A stretch of 64,000 bases of DNA from the NCBI GenBank assembly GCA_023159155.1, contig JAJNNX010000046.1, positions 310,001-374,000 of the forward strand. Reading direction: 5' to 3'. The stretch comes from Ustulina deusta. Its lineage: Eukaryota; Ascomycota; Sordariomycetes; Xylariales; Xylariaceae. Positions 51,800 to 63,207 of this stretch are shown in pieces. How positions within the stretch are numbered: the first letter of the stretch is position 1; every line of letters begins with the position of its first letter. Position numbers and translations under genes: made by a program. The notes under the pieces were generated by a model. That model did no database searches. It worked only from the letters and a program-made list of their open reading frames with translations, and was not told the origin of the DNA.

Positions 51800-52186
51800 T
51801 TATAGCAGCCCAATCACATAGGACAGGACGGCCGGCGCGCAGGCATCACAGTGAAGCTATCATGTGTGGTTAGCCTAGTCGATACGAGGGACAGGAGTAG
51901 GAAAGATAGGGCTCACGCATCCACAATCACTATACGCATAAGTTGGCGAACTGCGCGAACTGTCCAGCGCTCCTTGGCATATGCTGCATCGTGGTACATC
52001 CGGTCCAGAGGGCGATATGAGATACACTATATTATTGCTCGAAGGAGTAGCTTCAACGGGATGTAGGATAGGTTCTCCTATGACATAGGTGATGTCCTGT
52101 TCCACTAGATCATTTCCTATTTCAATCTCTTCAATAAGCTCAAAGACAACGAGGCCATTATTTTGGTGAACTAGAGTATTTGGCAT
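51800..52186 (-). pseudogene. Truncated RING-like paralogue of the 2.9-kb gene
   Basis: Exon 1 (52186-51917) encodes 90 residues ending RCSICQGALD...YSDCGC. A 60-nt intron (GTGAGC, GGCTAAC, TGATAG) leads to LHCDACAPAVLSYVIG and a stop at 51800-51802. The CGC | x-x-C-x2-C junction and intron phase equal those of the RING gene at 2893-3787 (CGC | ITCEDC). Here the first C-x2-C pair is present, giving C-x2-C-x17-C-x-C-x2-C-x2-C, but the last zinc ligands and the entire C-terminal RING are missing. A LINE tail ends just downstream, so insertion may have cut the gene. It could be a short zinc protein, but a relic is more likely. Confidence 0.6.
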
Positions 52187-53199
52187 GATAAGAGATGGTA
52201 GGCCACGGGTGAAAGATTGAAAGTGTTGTTTTTTTGGTGTGATGAGTGAAAGAAGAATGAAGATTCAGGTCTCTCTGGCTCGAAGAAGCAGAAGACAGAG
52301 TATTTATATTCGGTAGTCCATCAAATGGGGACCATCACAGCCACCCAAAGCCCTTGGTCTAGATCTTGAGGAATAAGGTCACTAAGTCTAGGCCGACTTG
52401 TGGTGGCCGGTCATTGACATCTGACAACGATTCTCTGCTAAGAGCCCAACAAAGCCCCAATTCTGGGATAGCCTAGCAGTTCCCAGACTATCGTAAATCA
52501 TGCTGGTTGGCTGCTATAAACAACTGTGAATTGCTAGCAGAGTGGCTGATAGAACCGCCACCTGCCTTCATACGACCCGTAGTATCATTTCAGGTGCTCC
52601 ACCCCTTGCGAGATCCTAGATTCAGCCTTCACACAAATTAACATATGGCTGAGGGAGGCCTTCAGACTGGTGACAGTATCTATGCATTCACTAACTCATA
52701 GCTAGATCGACATTCGGCAGAGTTGGACCCAAAAATATGAATCTAGTTGTGAGTTGCTGTTTATGTTTTCGAGGGCTCTTCTCTACGGTGTCCTTCTCCT
52801 GATCGGCCTTTGAGTGTTGGATCTAGTTCAGCCAGGTTTGCTGCTTTGCAAGAGACTTCACACCTGAGCTAGCATATTTGTCATCTTCTGCAGCCTTTAC
52901 AGCCAGTACCTTGTGGAAAAGAAGGCAGCCTAAAATCCACTTAATGGATTGATTGTCCTATAGGGTTTATTGTAAGACGAAACTGCTGATCTCACAACTA
53001 ATTTAGCTATTCCTTTATGCGCTTCCTTTGAAGCTGCAGCACAGACTGCTTTACTCTCCTTCGGATTGTGGAACAACGAGATGACGTGGCTTTGTCATCT
53101 ACCTAGACCAAGAGCCCTTTTTCTACACGCGAGCGCCTTGTGGACCACCGCTAGCCAGGACAATGGATAATCATCTGCATTCTACTGTGGCTCAGACTA
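52187..53199. other. Intergenic, decayed repeats
   Basis: No gene recognised. Transition-rich, stop-rich sequence flanks the gypsy-type relics. Confidence 0.4.
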
Positions 53200-53655
53200 G
53201 CTGAAAGGTACGCATTATTAGGTTAATCAGAAGTCTTATCATGATGAAGGAATATGGCCGTGAGAGGATTACATAAATAGCTAGGGCAATGAAAATCTCC
53301 ACGGCCATGATTTGTATCCACAAGCGGAGGATGAGCTGGCTCTTTTTTTTCATTTTCAAGCCTCACTCTTTATTCAGCAACTGTGAACCATATTGCCTAC
53401 GCGCTAGTATCTATGGAAGTCCGCCTAAGGGGCTCCTTAATAAACGGGATTGGCCCCTTTTCCTACTCTCCAGACATCTCTAGGGGCTGAACACTGGTCC
53501 CAGTTTGTATTTCAGAGACGTAACTGTATAGATTATAGAGGATATAGCCCTCACCAATAGGGGGAACTTTTCATTCCCTCTTGGATTCTGGGACGCTGAT
53601 GACAACACGCCTATACATCCAGCTAGAGAAAGAATTGCAAGCGCTCATAGTAATC
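53200..53655 (-). mobile_element. Gypsy-type reverse transcriptase relic, copy 1
   Basis: The minus strand carries ERLQFF, a stop, LDV, a stop, then HQR, aligned with the RT segment of copy 2 (RLQFFTQLDIWAYYHQRLKI). The stops replace CAG and TGG of copy 2 (C to T and G to A on the same strand), as expected for RIP. No full domain remains. Confidence 0.55.
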
Positions 53656-54429
53656 ACTATAGTCTAGAATCAACATATCGGAAAGTTCATTCTATGGAAT
53701 AACTATATATCGAAATAAGCGAACCGTGCTCCCCGGGTGCTTTCAAGCGTCTATGACACCATACCTGTTACAATGCGTCGAGGGCAACCATTGCGGCATA
53801 AAACAAAAGCTACAAGAGAATAACCTATGAAATAGGCAAATTATAATGAAAGAACTGCTGAGAAACTCCTCTACGATCCGACTGAAGGGTCCGTCGCCTT
53901 CACCCTCTAGGCTAGGACTTAGCTCCAGAACGTCACAGAAGCCCATACCAAGATTATTACCAAAAAGATCTGTGCCCGGCGCGCTCCTTCACATACAACC
54001 TGAGGGCTCGGAACTAGAAATCCCACGCGCGATTAGTCATTGGCGCGTACAAGATCACGCAGACTGTGTTACGCTATCCGAGGGAGCTAGGCAGAATTCC
54101 TAGTTTATGGATGTGGTGGTCTTGGTTGCTATTTTGGGTAGTCGAGGATGTGGAATACGAGATCAAGCAGGTTGGTCTGCCTCCCCTGATCCGACTCGCC
54201 TTTTACGAAACGTTACACCTTTGCGAGTATCATGGCCCACTTACAAGAGCCCACGTCACAGCGTATTAGTTGGGTGGAACTTGCGTGATCCTGTAATTAC
54301 AACTTGGAAAATAAGGAGTAGACAATCTGTTCATTGTCTGCGATCTCTGGGTCTAGCAGCCAGAGTTTCTTGAACTATCTGTTTTACAAGATAGACTATA
54401 GGGGTTAACAGTGACTTGTCTAAGACTAC

Positions 54430-54935
54430 CTAAAAGATAAGCACCATTAGGTTCATTAGGGGATCTAATCACAAGATTTTCTCATCATCATGAAAGAACA
54501 TGGCTATAAGAAGATTACACAAATCGCTAGGCTGACGCAAATCTCCCTAGCCATGATTTGTGTCCACATAAGCCAAGGATAAGCTGGCTCGTAACAGCAA
54601 ATTTTCCATTTCCAAGTCTCACTCTCTATTCATGAACCGTGACGACCACGCGCTAGTATCCATGGAAGTGCGCCTAAGGGGCTTCCCAACAATGGGCTCA
54701 GCCCCTTTTCCACTCACAAGGTACACGTAGGCGCTGGACATTGATCCCAGCACGGTTTTCGGAGATGCGACTGTATGGGCTATGGCGGAGGTAGCCTTCA
54801 CCGACAAGTGGACACCTTTCGTCCCTTCTGAGATTTTGAGGCGCTGGTGATAATACGCCCATATGTCCAGCTGGGTGAAGAATTGCAAGCGGTCTTTCTT
54901 GCCTTGTAGTAGGATATGTACTGGAAATGAACGAT
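54430..54935 (-). mobile_element. Gypsy-type reverse transcriptase relic, copy 2
   Basis: The minus strand reads LQFFTQLDIWAYYHQRLKIS and EGTKG, like the F-x-x-L-D-x-x-x-A-Y-H motif (RT domain A) of Ty3/gypsy elements. The later frame is broken. The segment is a direct repeat of 53200-53655 with about 1.2 kb between them. The stretch between (53656-54429) has short ORFs without motifs. Assignment to gypsy is tentative because only one motif survives. Confidence 0.5.
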
Positions 54936-57560
54936 GGCATGGCGACAGTCATATCCTAGATAGAATCAATATATCGGAAAGGTTATTTTGTGAAGTAACA
55001 ATAATTCTTACTCTCTTGGGATTAAGGGACAGCTTACTCCAGTTCTGGATCAATGATATTATGACTAGAATCAATGGCTGATTTTGATTGGCTTTAGGCA
55101 TTCCCGTTGATGGGGATTGATTGATTGATTGGGAGTCCACCCTATTAGTGCTGTTAGATACACCCCTTAGGGGTGATACAACTTTCATTCGTATAATATG
55201 GAATAATGTGACCGTTAGCCACCACTTCTAAACTGAAATTAACCGTTATTATCCGTTTCCCCGCCACACCGCGCGCCACAGTCATTTGTTTCTATTAATA
55301 GTAACTACTTAAACTACATTCGTTTTCTTCCACTTTCAAGAGATTTAGTATAGAGATATTGGTATTGATAATACTGACTTGGTCATATCATTTGGACTTG
55401 CATTCCTATTATGTCAATTATGTGGTGTATGCTGCAAGAATGACCTCAATCAATAATCTCGTCCAAATGTTGTGGGGTGAGCGTCAAGTGAACGTCTCCG
55501 CCCTGTGGGGCAAACGTTGTATGGGGGACTCCAGTTTCGGATGCCACAACCTCCAGTCTTGGAGGCTTCCATACCAACACTTCAACATTTGTATGCAAAA
55601 TGACAACACCCAGGAAAAAACTCGCATATCTTTTTTTCGTTCGGATTGGCCAACATGAACTCTCATGCCTCCGAGATTTTGACATATTGACAGCACTAGA
55701 ATGAAACTGGCGAGCTGCATACAATGCGTCTAATTAATTAAGTAGCCATGCATCTCCATATCGATCTGGGTATTTCCCGACCTGTCATGATTGAGAGCAA
55801 GTAAAGAGGTGGCGCCGGGCCAGTGGATGAAAATCGCCTTTGAATTTCCAGACCGGCGTCGCATTGAGATGCTACATGACTTGCGGCATCGGTGAATCTT
55901 TGAGACTCTAGGATTTGCTAGATTAGATTATCGAAGGGGTGGCGCGTCGATGCTGGGTCCAACACGATGTGAATGTCCACAACAGGATGGGATAATCTCA
56001 TAGTCTCCAAGCTATCTACCATTTGGCCTCTGTGGCTCTTCGTAGTTATGGCTATTTGTTGTGTTGCAACATTCAGCAAGCGAATGCAGACAGCTCCTCA
56101 CGCCAGAGCAGGGTGCTATCTGGACGCGGCCGAGTAATTGACTAATTTCTCACCAAATGCTTGGTCAGAGATACACTTGTGCTTCAACCAGTCAAACGCA
56201 ACGGGTTGTGCTGTTACATTGGCGACTTTTACAATGCTGTTGCACCGGCCGAGTGCCGAGACAACAGCGAACTAGGTGATGCGCAGGTGTATGATACCCC
56301 TCACACGAGCTGGCTCAGGTGCACTTACACTCTGTAGTTTTTGATTTCATCGTGCAGCCTGGTACATGGTTGGGGTATGTCAATTCGAGATCAAACGTAT
56401 CAGTAGAGATCGAGATACTCTTCCAACTAGGATTGGTTTTCGCAGAACCTTGTTTGAGACCTTGTCCAACAGTATGAATATCTCGGCGTCGCAGCTCGTA
56501 TTGACAAATTTATTCTATAGCACATTTATGCGGAGAATTGCAACGGTGGAAAGCCCAGCGTGCTACAGCGTGCCGTGACTGTCCAAGTCCATACTACTTA
56601 GTGATGTCGCACATGTAGTCTGAAAACCTAGAGGCATATTTCTCCCTGAGAATACAAGTCACTCCTGGTCTTCATTTGTAAGAGGGGCCACGTAAACACT
56701 TGCCGCTAGGTAACGTCTAGAGGTGACTGTCATGTACCACGATGTGGCTCATAGGGTATACTATAATACTATAATCGTTGCCACAACATTAAATGGGGTC
56801 AAAAAGCTGCCTCAATAGTGGTTGGATGGCTGTACTAAGGCGGCCAGATGCAGCTAGATCCGACCAACAGTCCCATGCAGACTGCACGCCTCAATGCGGA
56901 CAGAGGAAGATCCACCAGCGGGTTCTCCCGTGTATTACCGGGTTCGGGACCGTTGAACATGTCGGATGGAACTGTAACTAGAGCGGCGGTGACAGCTTCG
57001 GTATGTTTGTGGAGGTGGGGAAGATTTTATTTCGTTGCTCTGTTGTTCTGCGTGAGCAGCACCTTTTTTGAGGCTCGACCCTCAACATATGGTTACGCTG
57101 CGCATCCTGATAATTAATTACTAACTCTTCCAGTGACAGCAAAATCAGAGAGAGCTGCGGAACTTCCCGCGCATCATATTGGTTAGTAATCCCATGTCAG
57201 TAGTTAGTGGCTTTCATACGCCGACGGCTTGATGCAGCAAAATGCACTACGGAGAGTAGAGTACCCTCTTGGCGAGAGGAATCGAGACGTTCGGATGTGA
57301 TGCTATTTACCGCCTCCGTGCATTGGCATGTGTCTCAACTTGGCTTCCGACAGGACAAGGAAAAAAATGCATTTCAGACGACCCTGGAAACAATCGCCTG
57401 CTGTATTCTGCTGAAGGTGGGGGATTGGCAAAAGCAATGCATGAGAGGGAAAGAGAGGAGGGGGGGAGACGGGGAGGACAATGTGACAAGCGAAAGAGAT
57501 GGGCCGAAACAAATATACAGCAGTAAGATGAACTCCTTCTAACCAGCGGCCGTCGAAACA
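54936..57560. other. Long gene-poor stretch
   Basis: I recognise no gene. A (GATT)n tract at 55112-55131 could be another LINE tail. Minus-strand 55446-55724 is open (HTNVEVLVWKPPRLEVVASE) and plus-strand 56366-56578 and 57207-57542 are open, but none shows a domain, splice support or a credible start. Transition-rich sequence around 55750-56300 suggests decayed genes. Confidence 0.35.
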
Positions 57561-57696
57561 TATAAAGGGGTCGATCCTCTCGGCTGGAACAGCGTCTTCC
57601 TTGTTCTATTCTTCATCATCACCCAAGCACTAAAGACACACTTCCCTATACAAATAAGTTTCAAAACACTGTGTCAATCTTTCACACTCATCGAAC

Positions 57697-58144
57697 ATGG
57701 CTCACAATACCCTTGGCAACGGCGAGTGGCTGCTCGCCGGCACCAGCCTCTGGAGCAATGACGGTTCGGTCGAGTTTAAGATGCAGGGCGACGGTAAGAT
57801 CGCCGTCTACTGGGGCGGCAAATGCCAGTGGCAGAACACACCGGAGCAGAAGAGCCATGTCAAGGGCATCCAAATGCAAGGAGATGGCAATCTTTGCATG
57901 TAGTACGTTCATTCCGTTCCCTTCGTATTCCTTTCACAATCGTCAGTCGCGAGCAGTACGTGCGAGGTTGTACATTGTTGCTAATGAAAACCTCATATAC
58001 AGCGACAAGGACAACAATCCCATTTGGCATACCAACACAGCCAACCCCACCGGTGACAGCACTTGCATTGTCACTGTCCAGAATGACGGCAACGTCATTG
58101 TTTACAAAGGGAACCCAATCTGGTCCAGCAACACCCAGAAGTAG
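57697..58144 (+). CDS. Bulb-type mannose-binding lectin (GNA-like), two exons
   Basis: Exons 57697-57902 and 58003-58144 join over a 100-nt intron (GTACGT to ATACAG, CTAAT branch site) to encode 115 residues: one complete B-lectin domain. Three subdomains each carry the sugar-site pattern Q-x-D-x-N-x-V-x-Y in variant form: MQGDGKIAVYW, MQGDGNLCMYDKDNNPIW and VQNDGNVIVYKGNPIWSSNT. No signal peptide is present, so it is probably cytosolic or exported unconventionally. Such fungal lectins bind mannose glycans and are discussed in defence against fungivores or in cell adhesion; this function is inferred. A TATAAAG box lies about 135 bases upstream. The gene looks intact. Confidence 0.9.
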
Positions 58145-58593
58145 AATACTGCACCATCAGGCAAGCCTGTGAATCGATGAGCATCGAGGTCGGTCAAGTG
58201 TGGGAGGGCAGCACAGGGAGAGGTTGACGGTTAAATTTCGGGTTGTGTTGCTGTAAATACCTTGACTAGTCGCTCACTTGTTACTTGGCAATAAATGGCA
58301 GACTCTCGGTTCAACTCTATGTCGCCCTGTTTCGAGTAAACCGAGTTTTTCGCACATCAAGTTTGCATCATGTGCCACTCACTGAGAAATCGAGCAGCTA
58401 TCATTGGTAGACGAAAGTATTGAATATTTGAGAGAGACCTCTGCACAGTCAAGTTCAAGAGGTTGGGGGGTCTCTTCGATGTGTCTATATAGCGTCTGAG
58501 TACGTGGATTATGAGCCGTTCGCCATGTAGAGAAAGAGAGGTACACTCTGCTTTCATGCGCACTTCATGGGAGGGTTGAGACCCATTGCCTTA
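58145..58593. other. Intergenic between convergent genes
   Basis: No gene. 3' flanks of the lectin (plus) and the F-box/WD-like gene (minus). A 68-codon minus ORF (58357-58563) is not supported. Confidence 0.5.
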
Positions 58594-60531
58594 TCAGTTT
58601 CGTGCAGCCGAATCGAATTCTTGCCATTCGCGATGATCCTGAAGAGCTTCATCAAGCCGATGCCGTTTCCTCGCAGTGATACCGCTACCCTCGTTGTTGC
58701 TGAACGATTGCCGGCGGATCTCCGGTATACGCTGACATTTACTGATGTCCGAAATAGCTGAGCCGTCTCCTGTTTCTAAGATTGCTACCTTGCCTGTTTG
58801 CCGAGCGTATAGGGGATTCGCGCTGGGCACAGAAGCGCTATGCGTGCCGCTTTTCAGTGTGAATTCTACAAGCTGGCCGGAAAGGCCAGCGTAAATTGTG
58901 GGGGAGACATCTGACGGCTTTGCCAAAGAATAGATGGGTGAGCTCGCGTAGGTCCGAAATGGTAGGTAGATATTGCAGTTCGGGCGATAAAAATCGTGGC
59001 GTGATAGTGCATGCCATCGACATAGGCGGCCAAGAATATGGTTACATAGTGGTTGATTAGTATCGTACTTGGGTTCGTCGACGATCGTCGGAGGCCTGGG
59101 AGTAGGATATGGGCTCCTACTAGTACATGGTAACGAATCAGTGTGATAATATCCTCTAGCCCAGCGGAAGTCGAAAACTTTTAACATATGCGAGTAAGCG
59201 CTGCCTGCAACAAACCTCTCGAGGCCATGCGAGATTAGCGCGTTGATGGGAGTCGCGACTTCAAAGTTGTCCTGGTAGACCCGGTCCACTGGTGAAGGAG
59301 TCCGCAGGTCTTGAAGCCGGATAGTACCATCATCCCAAGAGCTGAGCAAGACGTTTCCATTTCCACTCGCAACGGATCTGACGTCCACAGGGAGAAGTGC
59401 CCTCACGGTCCGAGGGCTTGAACCCATGTAGTCTGGGATCCGGGCTGGTGCAGAGATCTCCAAGCCGGTTGGGGTGACATTTAAAACTCGAATAGGATCA
59501 AGGCTCCTGTTCAGAGCCACGGCAATAGTTCCCTTATTGAAGGTTTTCGTAGACCGGATGAAGTCAAAGGAGGACGATTGTTGTGAATCTTTGAGGGAAA
59601 TGGCGGTGATGGGGTTAATATATGGAGCCTCGGCATCGTCGGACTGGGCTTGGCCATGGTTTCGCACAGGATAGAGCCAGACACTTTCCCTGGTGCTAGC
59701 TACTAGAATGTTGGATTCATTGTCGACGTCAATTGCTTGTATCTCATGTTGCCGGGCAGAGGAAGCAGGCGACGGACGGAATTGCATCAGCGTGCGGCCG
59801 AAGATAGAATCATCAACTGAGAGCAAACGTAGATCGCCATTTGCCCTCCCGACCACGACACCCAAACCTTCATTTTCTCCGAAAGGAGATGTCTTCAGGA
59901 TAGATATACCCGTAGTATCGTCCTTTCCTGCCACAAAACCGTTGTCTGAACCTTTACAGCAGTGCCAGTTTTCGGAAACCACTGTGGCTCGGTCCCTTCG
60001 GTCCATTCGTCGAATACGGGCGACGACGTCCTCACCGCAGCCCCAAACCACGAGCTCTCCACAATCCCGTAGGTGAGCATCCACGATAATATTGCCAGGG
60101 ATAGACTGAGACGCCTGACTTATTAGTGCATTGGGTCGCCGCGTCCCGCGTGGCCAGAGCGAATGGACAACGAAAGCCCGTCGATCCCAATCTCGCGACT
60201 GTGCCGTCAGCACGCGTGCCAGGTCGGCCCACGCGTCGTCTGCGCTGCTGGCTGGCAGCGTGAGACTAGGGAAGCAGCTTCTCACGAAGATGCGCCACCC
60301 CCCGGCCGAGACAAGCTGGTGTAGCGGCTTGCAGGCTGCGGCAAGGCGGGCTACGCTGCTCGCCGTGTCCAGGTAGCCCACGACGATAAGTAGGATGTCG
60401 GCGGGCAGTGTGTCGAGTTTCGGGGGGTTCGGAACCGATGCGGGCTCCATGCTGGACGTGGGACACACGTCGCAGGCTTCCCCTCCGGACACCGACGTCT
60501 CGCGGAAGACGAGTGTCATCTCAGACCTCAT
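58594..60531 (-). CDS. F-box protein with WD40-like repeats
   Basis: Intronless ORF of 645 codons; Met28 (60450, MEPASVPNPPKL) is a likely alternative start. Residues 39-85 form an F-box (LDTLPADILLIVVGYLDTAS then LAAACKPLHQLV). The rest has beta-propeller-like blades: GELVVWGCGEDVVARIRRMD, GLGVVVGRANGDLRLLSVDD, NILVASTRESVWLYPV, ASGNGNVLLSSWDDGTIRLQ with DLRTP, and FVAGSAYSHMLKVFDFRW. Such proteins act as SCF ubiquitin-ligase receptors, the propeller binding phosphorylated targets; the specific target is unknown. The propeller is degenerate, as often in fungal F-box/WD proteins. The ORF seems intact. Confidence 0.85.
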   Translation of the reverse strand: MRSEMTLVFRETSVSGGEACDVCPTSSMEPASVPNPPKLDTLPADILLIVVGYLDTASSVARLAAACKPLHQLVSAGGWRIFVRSCFPSLTLPASSADDAWADLARVLTAQSRDWDRRAFVVHSLWPRGTRRPNALISQASQSIPGNIIVDAHLRDCGELVVWGCGEDVVARIRRMDRRDRATVVSENWHCCKGSDNGFVAGKDDTTGISILKTSPFGENEGLGVVVGRANGDLRLLSVDDSIFGRTLMQFRPSPASSARQHEIQAIDVDNESNILVASTRESVWLYPVRNHGQAQSDDAEAPYINPITAISLKDSQQSSSFDFIRSTKTFNKGTIAVALNRSLDPIRVLNVTPTGLEISAPARIPDYMGSSPRTVRALLPVDVRSVASGNGNVLLSSWDDGTIRLQDLRTPSPVDRVYQDNFEVATPINALISHGLERFVAGSAYSHMLKVFDFRWARGYYHTDSLPCTSRSPYPTPRPPTIVDEPKYDTNQPLCNHILGRLCRWHALSRHDFYRPNCNIYLPFRTYASSPIYSLAKPSDVSPTIYAGLSGQLVEFTLKSGTHSASVPSANPLYARQTGKVAILETGDGSAISDISKCQRIPEIRRQSFSNNEGSGITARKRHRLDEALQDHREWQEFDSAARN

Positions 60532-61300
60532 ATCTCGAGCGACATGGCCAAGACAGTACTAATGAGACGCAAGCCACACTCGGATCGCGTGTAGTCAACC
60601 AATCCTTCTAAATACATTCTGACGAGAATGAGAAATGAGTGTCGAGCGACATGATATCACGTGGATGTATTTGTTGTCTGTACCCTCCAGTCTAGGTCAG
60701 TATTTGGCATAGATTCTTTCCTGTCGGGCGGCCTTTGCGTCATGACCCGCCAAGTACAAGCCCCCTTTTATTGCCTAAATTTTCTACCGCATTCTCAACT
60801 CTTAAAAGGAGGTCGACTACCTACCTTAGGTAGGTAGGTACCTAACCTGTACCCACCCAGTTTAGGCCCCCAGGTACCTCCAAGTCCCTGGTTAGATTTA
60901 GCGAATGATAGTGTAATTTAGTGTGCAGGTTCGCAGGTGATGTCGTGGACCCTATTATCAGGATACGTAAGGTATAGATAACAATAGGTATACGGGCGCA
61001 ATTGGTGCGGCTATAGCTAGTCTCACGTTGGTAATAGCCCATAATAATAAAACTAGAAGTACTCGAGATAACAATAGGTATATCCGTATCATTAGGAGAA
61101 CCTTAGGTACCCAGGTATTTATTAACAACGACCCTACCTACCTTACCTCCGATGTAGGTCCCTTATAGGTAGGTACCTATGTAACCTACATGTGTTAGAC
61201 TTGGACTTGAGTTCTATCGGTTTCGCTACCTCAATTACTGTATAGCCGGCCTCCCTTCGTCTTACACCGGCCAAACAACTTTTGCTCTGGCTCGCCTCCC
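60532..61300. promoter_or_regulatory. Divergent promoter region with GGTAGGTA palindromes and a 17-bp repeat
   Basis: The region separates the F-box/WD-like gene (minus) and the P450 (plus). It contains palindromic tracts of TACCTAGGTAGGTACCTA type (60820-60847, 61125-61190) and a 17-bp direct repeat agataacaataggtata at 60976-60992 and 61066-61082, exactly 90 bp apart. The repeat could be a regulator site for either gene. No ORF of note. Confidence 0.45.
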
Positions 61301-62988
61301 ATGGCCCATATCTATTATCTCGCTATTATCGTCGCCATCCTTTGCTCTCTGTATCGTTATGTGCTGTATCCCGCTGTCTTCTCCCCCCTCGCCGCGATCC
61401 CCACCCCGCACTGGACGTGCTCTATCTCGGACGCATGGATTCTTGCTGCCCGATACCGTAGCCAGGAGAACCGGACGTTGCACGCTGCCCACAGGACATG
61501 TGGCCAGATTGTCCGAGTCGGCCCTTGTGAATTGAGCGTCAATACTATCGAAGCCGTCAAGACCATATATCAGGGTGGTTTTGACAAGCACTCTTGGTAC
61601 TCGGTGTTTGATAATTTCGGGTAAATTGGCCTCCTCCTTTCGCAGAGAGAGCAGCAGCACTGAAGTTCGCCAGAGTTCCTTGCACTTTCTCGTCGGTACA
61701 AGCCAAGCATCATTCAGTGAGGAAGCGCATGGTTTCAAATGTCTATTCCAAGTCCTACATCAGCACTTCGCTTTCCCAGGCCGCCCAGTCCGACATCATC
61801 TTGAATGCTGGCTTGATGCCGGCATTAGAAGCTTCTGTGGCGCTCAGTCAAGCTCCTCACGGGATTGACGTCCATTCTCTTTTCTGTGCGGTAGCTATGG
61901 ACTTCATCTCCGCCTACTGCTTCGGCTTTCGTCGTAGCGCCAGCTTCATCAGGGACAGACCCCGTCGTGCGCATTGGTTGAAACTTTACACAACGCGCAA
62001 GGGACACGGATTCTTCGCTCAAGAACTTCCCCGTCTTTCGAATGCCCTTAGGTACCTAGGCATTAGTCCGACCCCTCGATGGGTTGATGCGGCAAACCGA
62101 GAGCTCGAAGCGTGGTGCAAAGAGTTGAGCGATGCTACTATACGAGATCTTCGGGAATCAACGCCATTGCCCGACTCGGCCGACGATCCGGTAGTCGTGC
62201 GGGCACTCCTTTCGGGGTATGAAAAGGAAAAGGAGATGCATGGGCAAAATTCTCCTCTTCATTCAACTACCCTACTAAACCCAGAGCTATCCGTCGCCTG
62301 TGAGGTTTTTGACCACATATTAGCTGGCCAGGAAACCACTGGCGTGGCCTTGACTTATCTTTCTCATCACCTCTCTCAGTCTCTCGACCTGCAGAAAGAC
62401 CTGCGAAACGAAGTTCTGTCCCTGAAGCCCAGCATGATCTTACAGGGTGGCAGGATAGCAATGCCGGACCCTAAACAACTGCACAGTTTGCCGAAGCTTC
62501 ATGCCATGATACTAGAGACTATCAGGCGCTACGCGCCTGCTGGTGGCCCAGAGCCGAGGGTAGTCCCGTTTCCATCTTGTTGTATAGGGCCGTACGAGAT
62601 ACCTGGCGGTACCCGCATATCCGCATCCGCATATAACCTCCATCGAGATGAGCAGGCTTATCCAAGTTCCGAACGGTGGGACTATACACGCTGGCTAGCA
62701 GACAAAGGGGGCAAGGAGGCTGCTAACAAGCAGTTCTGGGGTTTCTCTAGCGGAGGTAGAATGTGCCTCGGCTCGAACTTCGCCATACACGGTTCGTATT
62801 ACGCATCATATAGCCGATAGTGCATCTGCTAACTAGGCTCCCGTGCGCTAGACATGAAGCTCACTATCGCAGCGATATACTCTAATTTCACTAGTCATAT
62901 CGTTGATGACAGAGGGATTGAGCAAACCGACATGTACACGGGGCATCCGAAGAGCAATGCTCTGTATCTGAGATACGAAAGAATCTGA
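61301..62988 (+). CDS. Cytochrome P450 monooxygenase, three exons
   Basis: Exons 61301-61620, 61674-62791 and 62852-62988 splice in phase to give 524 residues. Intron 1 (53 nt) is GTAAAT to CGCCAG; intron 2 (60 nt) has a GTTCGT donor and GCGCTAG. Residues 1-30 are a membrane anchor (MAHIYYLAIIVAILCSLYRY). Conserved motifs are in place: the VRKRMVSNVYSKSYI region, the I-helix AGQETT (324-329), ExxR as ETIR (388-391), SERWD, and the heme-binding FSSGGRMCLG with Cys471. The C-terminal strand (AAIYSNFTSHIVDD) and the end match a complete P450. These enzymes hydroxylate small molecules in the ER using a P450 reductase. The substrate is unknown. A chloroperoxidase gene converges on it 220 bases downstream, so a small oxidative gene pair is possible. 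Confidence 0.92.
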
Positions 62989-63207
62989 AATTCGGGACCC
63001 TATTCTAGTGATTTCACCTAGTAATATACAAAACACTGTCCTTGCTCTAGAAGTAGCCATGCGACACAACACGTATGTAATGATAGCAACCCAAGAAGGT
63101 TGCCTTGATTCGTAGTAGTCGTTGGGTACTTGGTTGCTACCAACAATCCGCCTCGGTGTGACCACATAGCTTAGAAACCGGCGAAGTGGCATTGATCCAA
63201 CGGTAGA

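Noticed and set aside
57207..57542. 111-codon ORF upstream of the lectin
   Set aside because: Overlaps two other frames of similar length, is rich in purine runs and lacks motifs; more likely promoter sequence.
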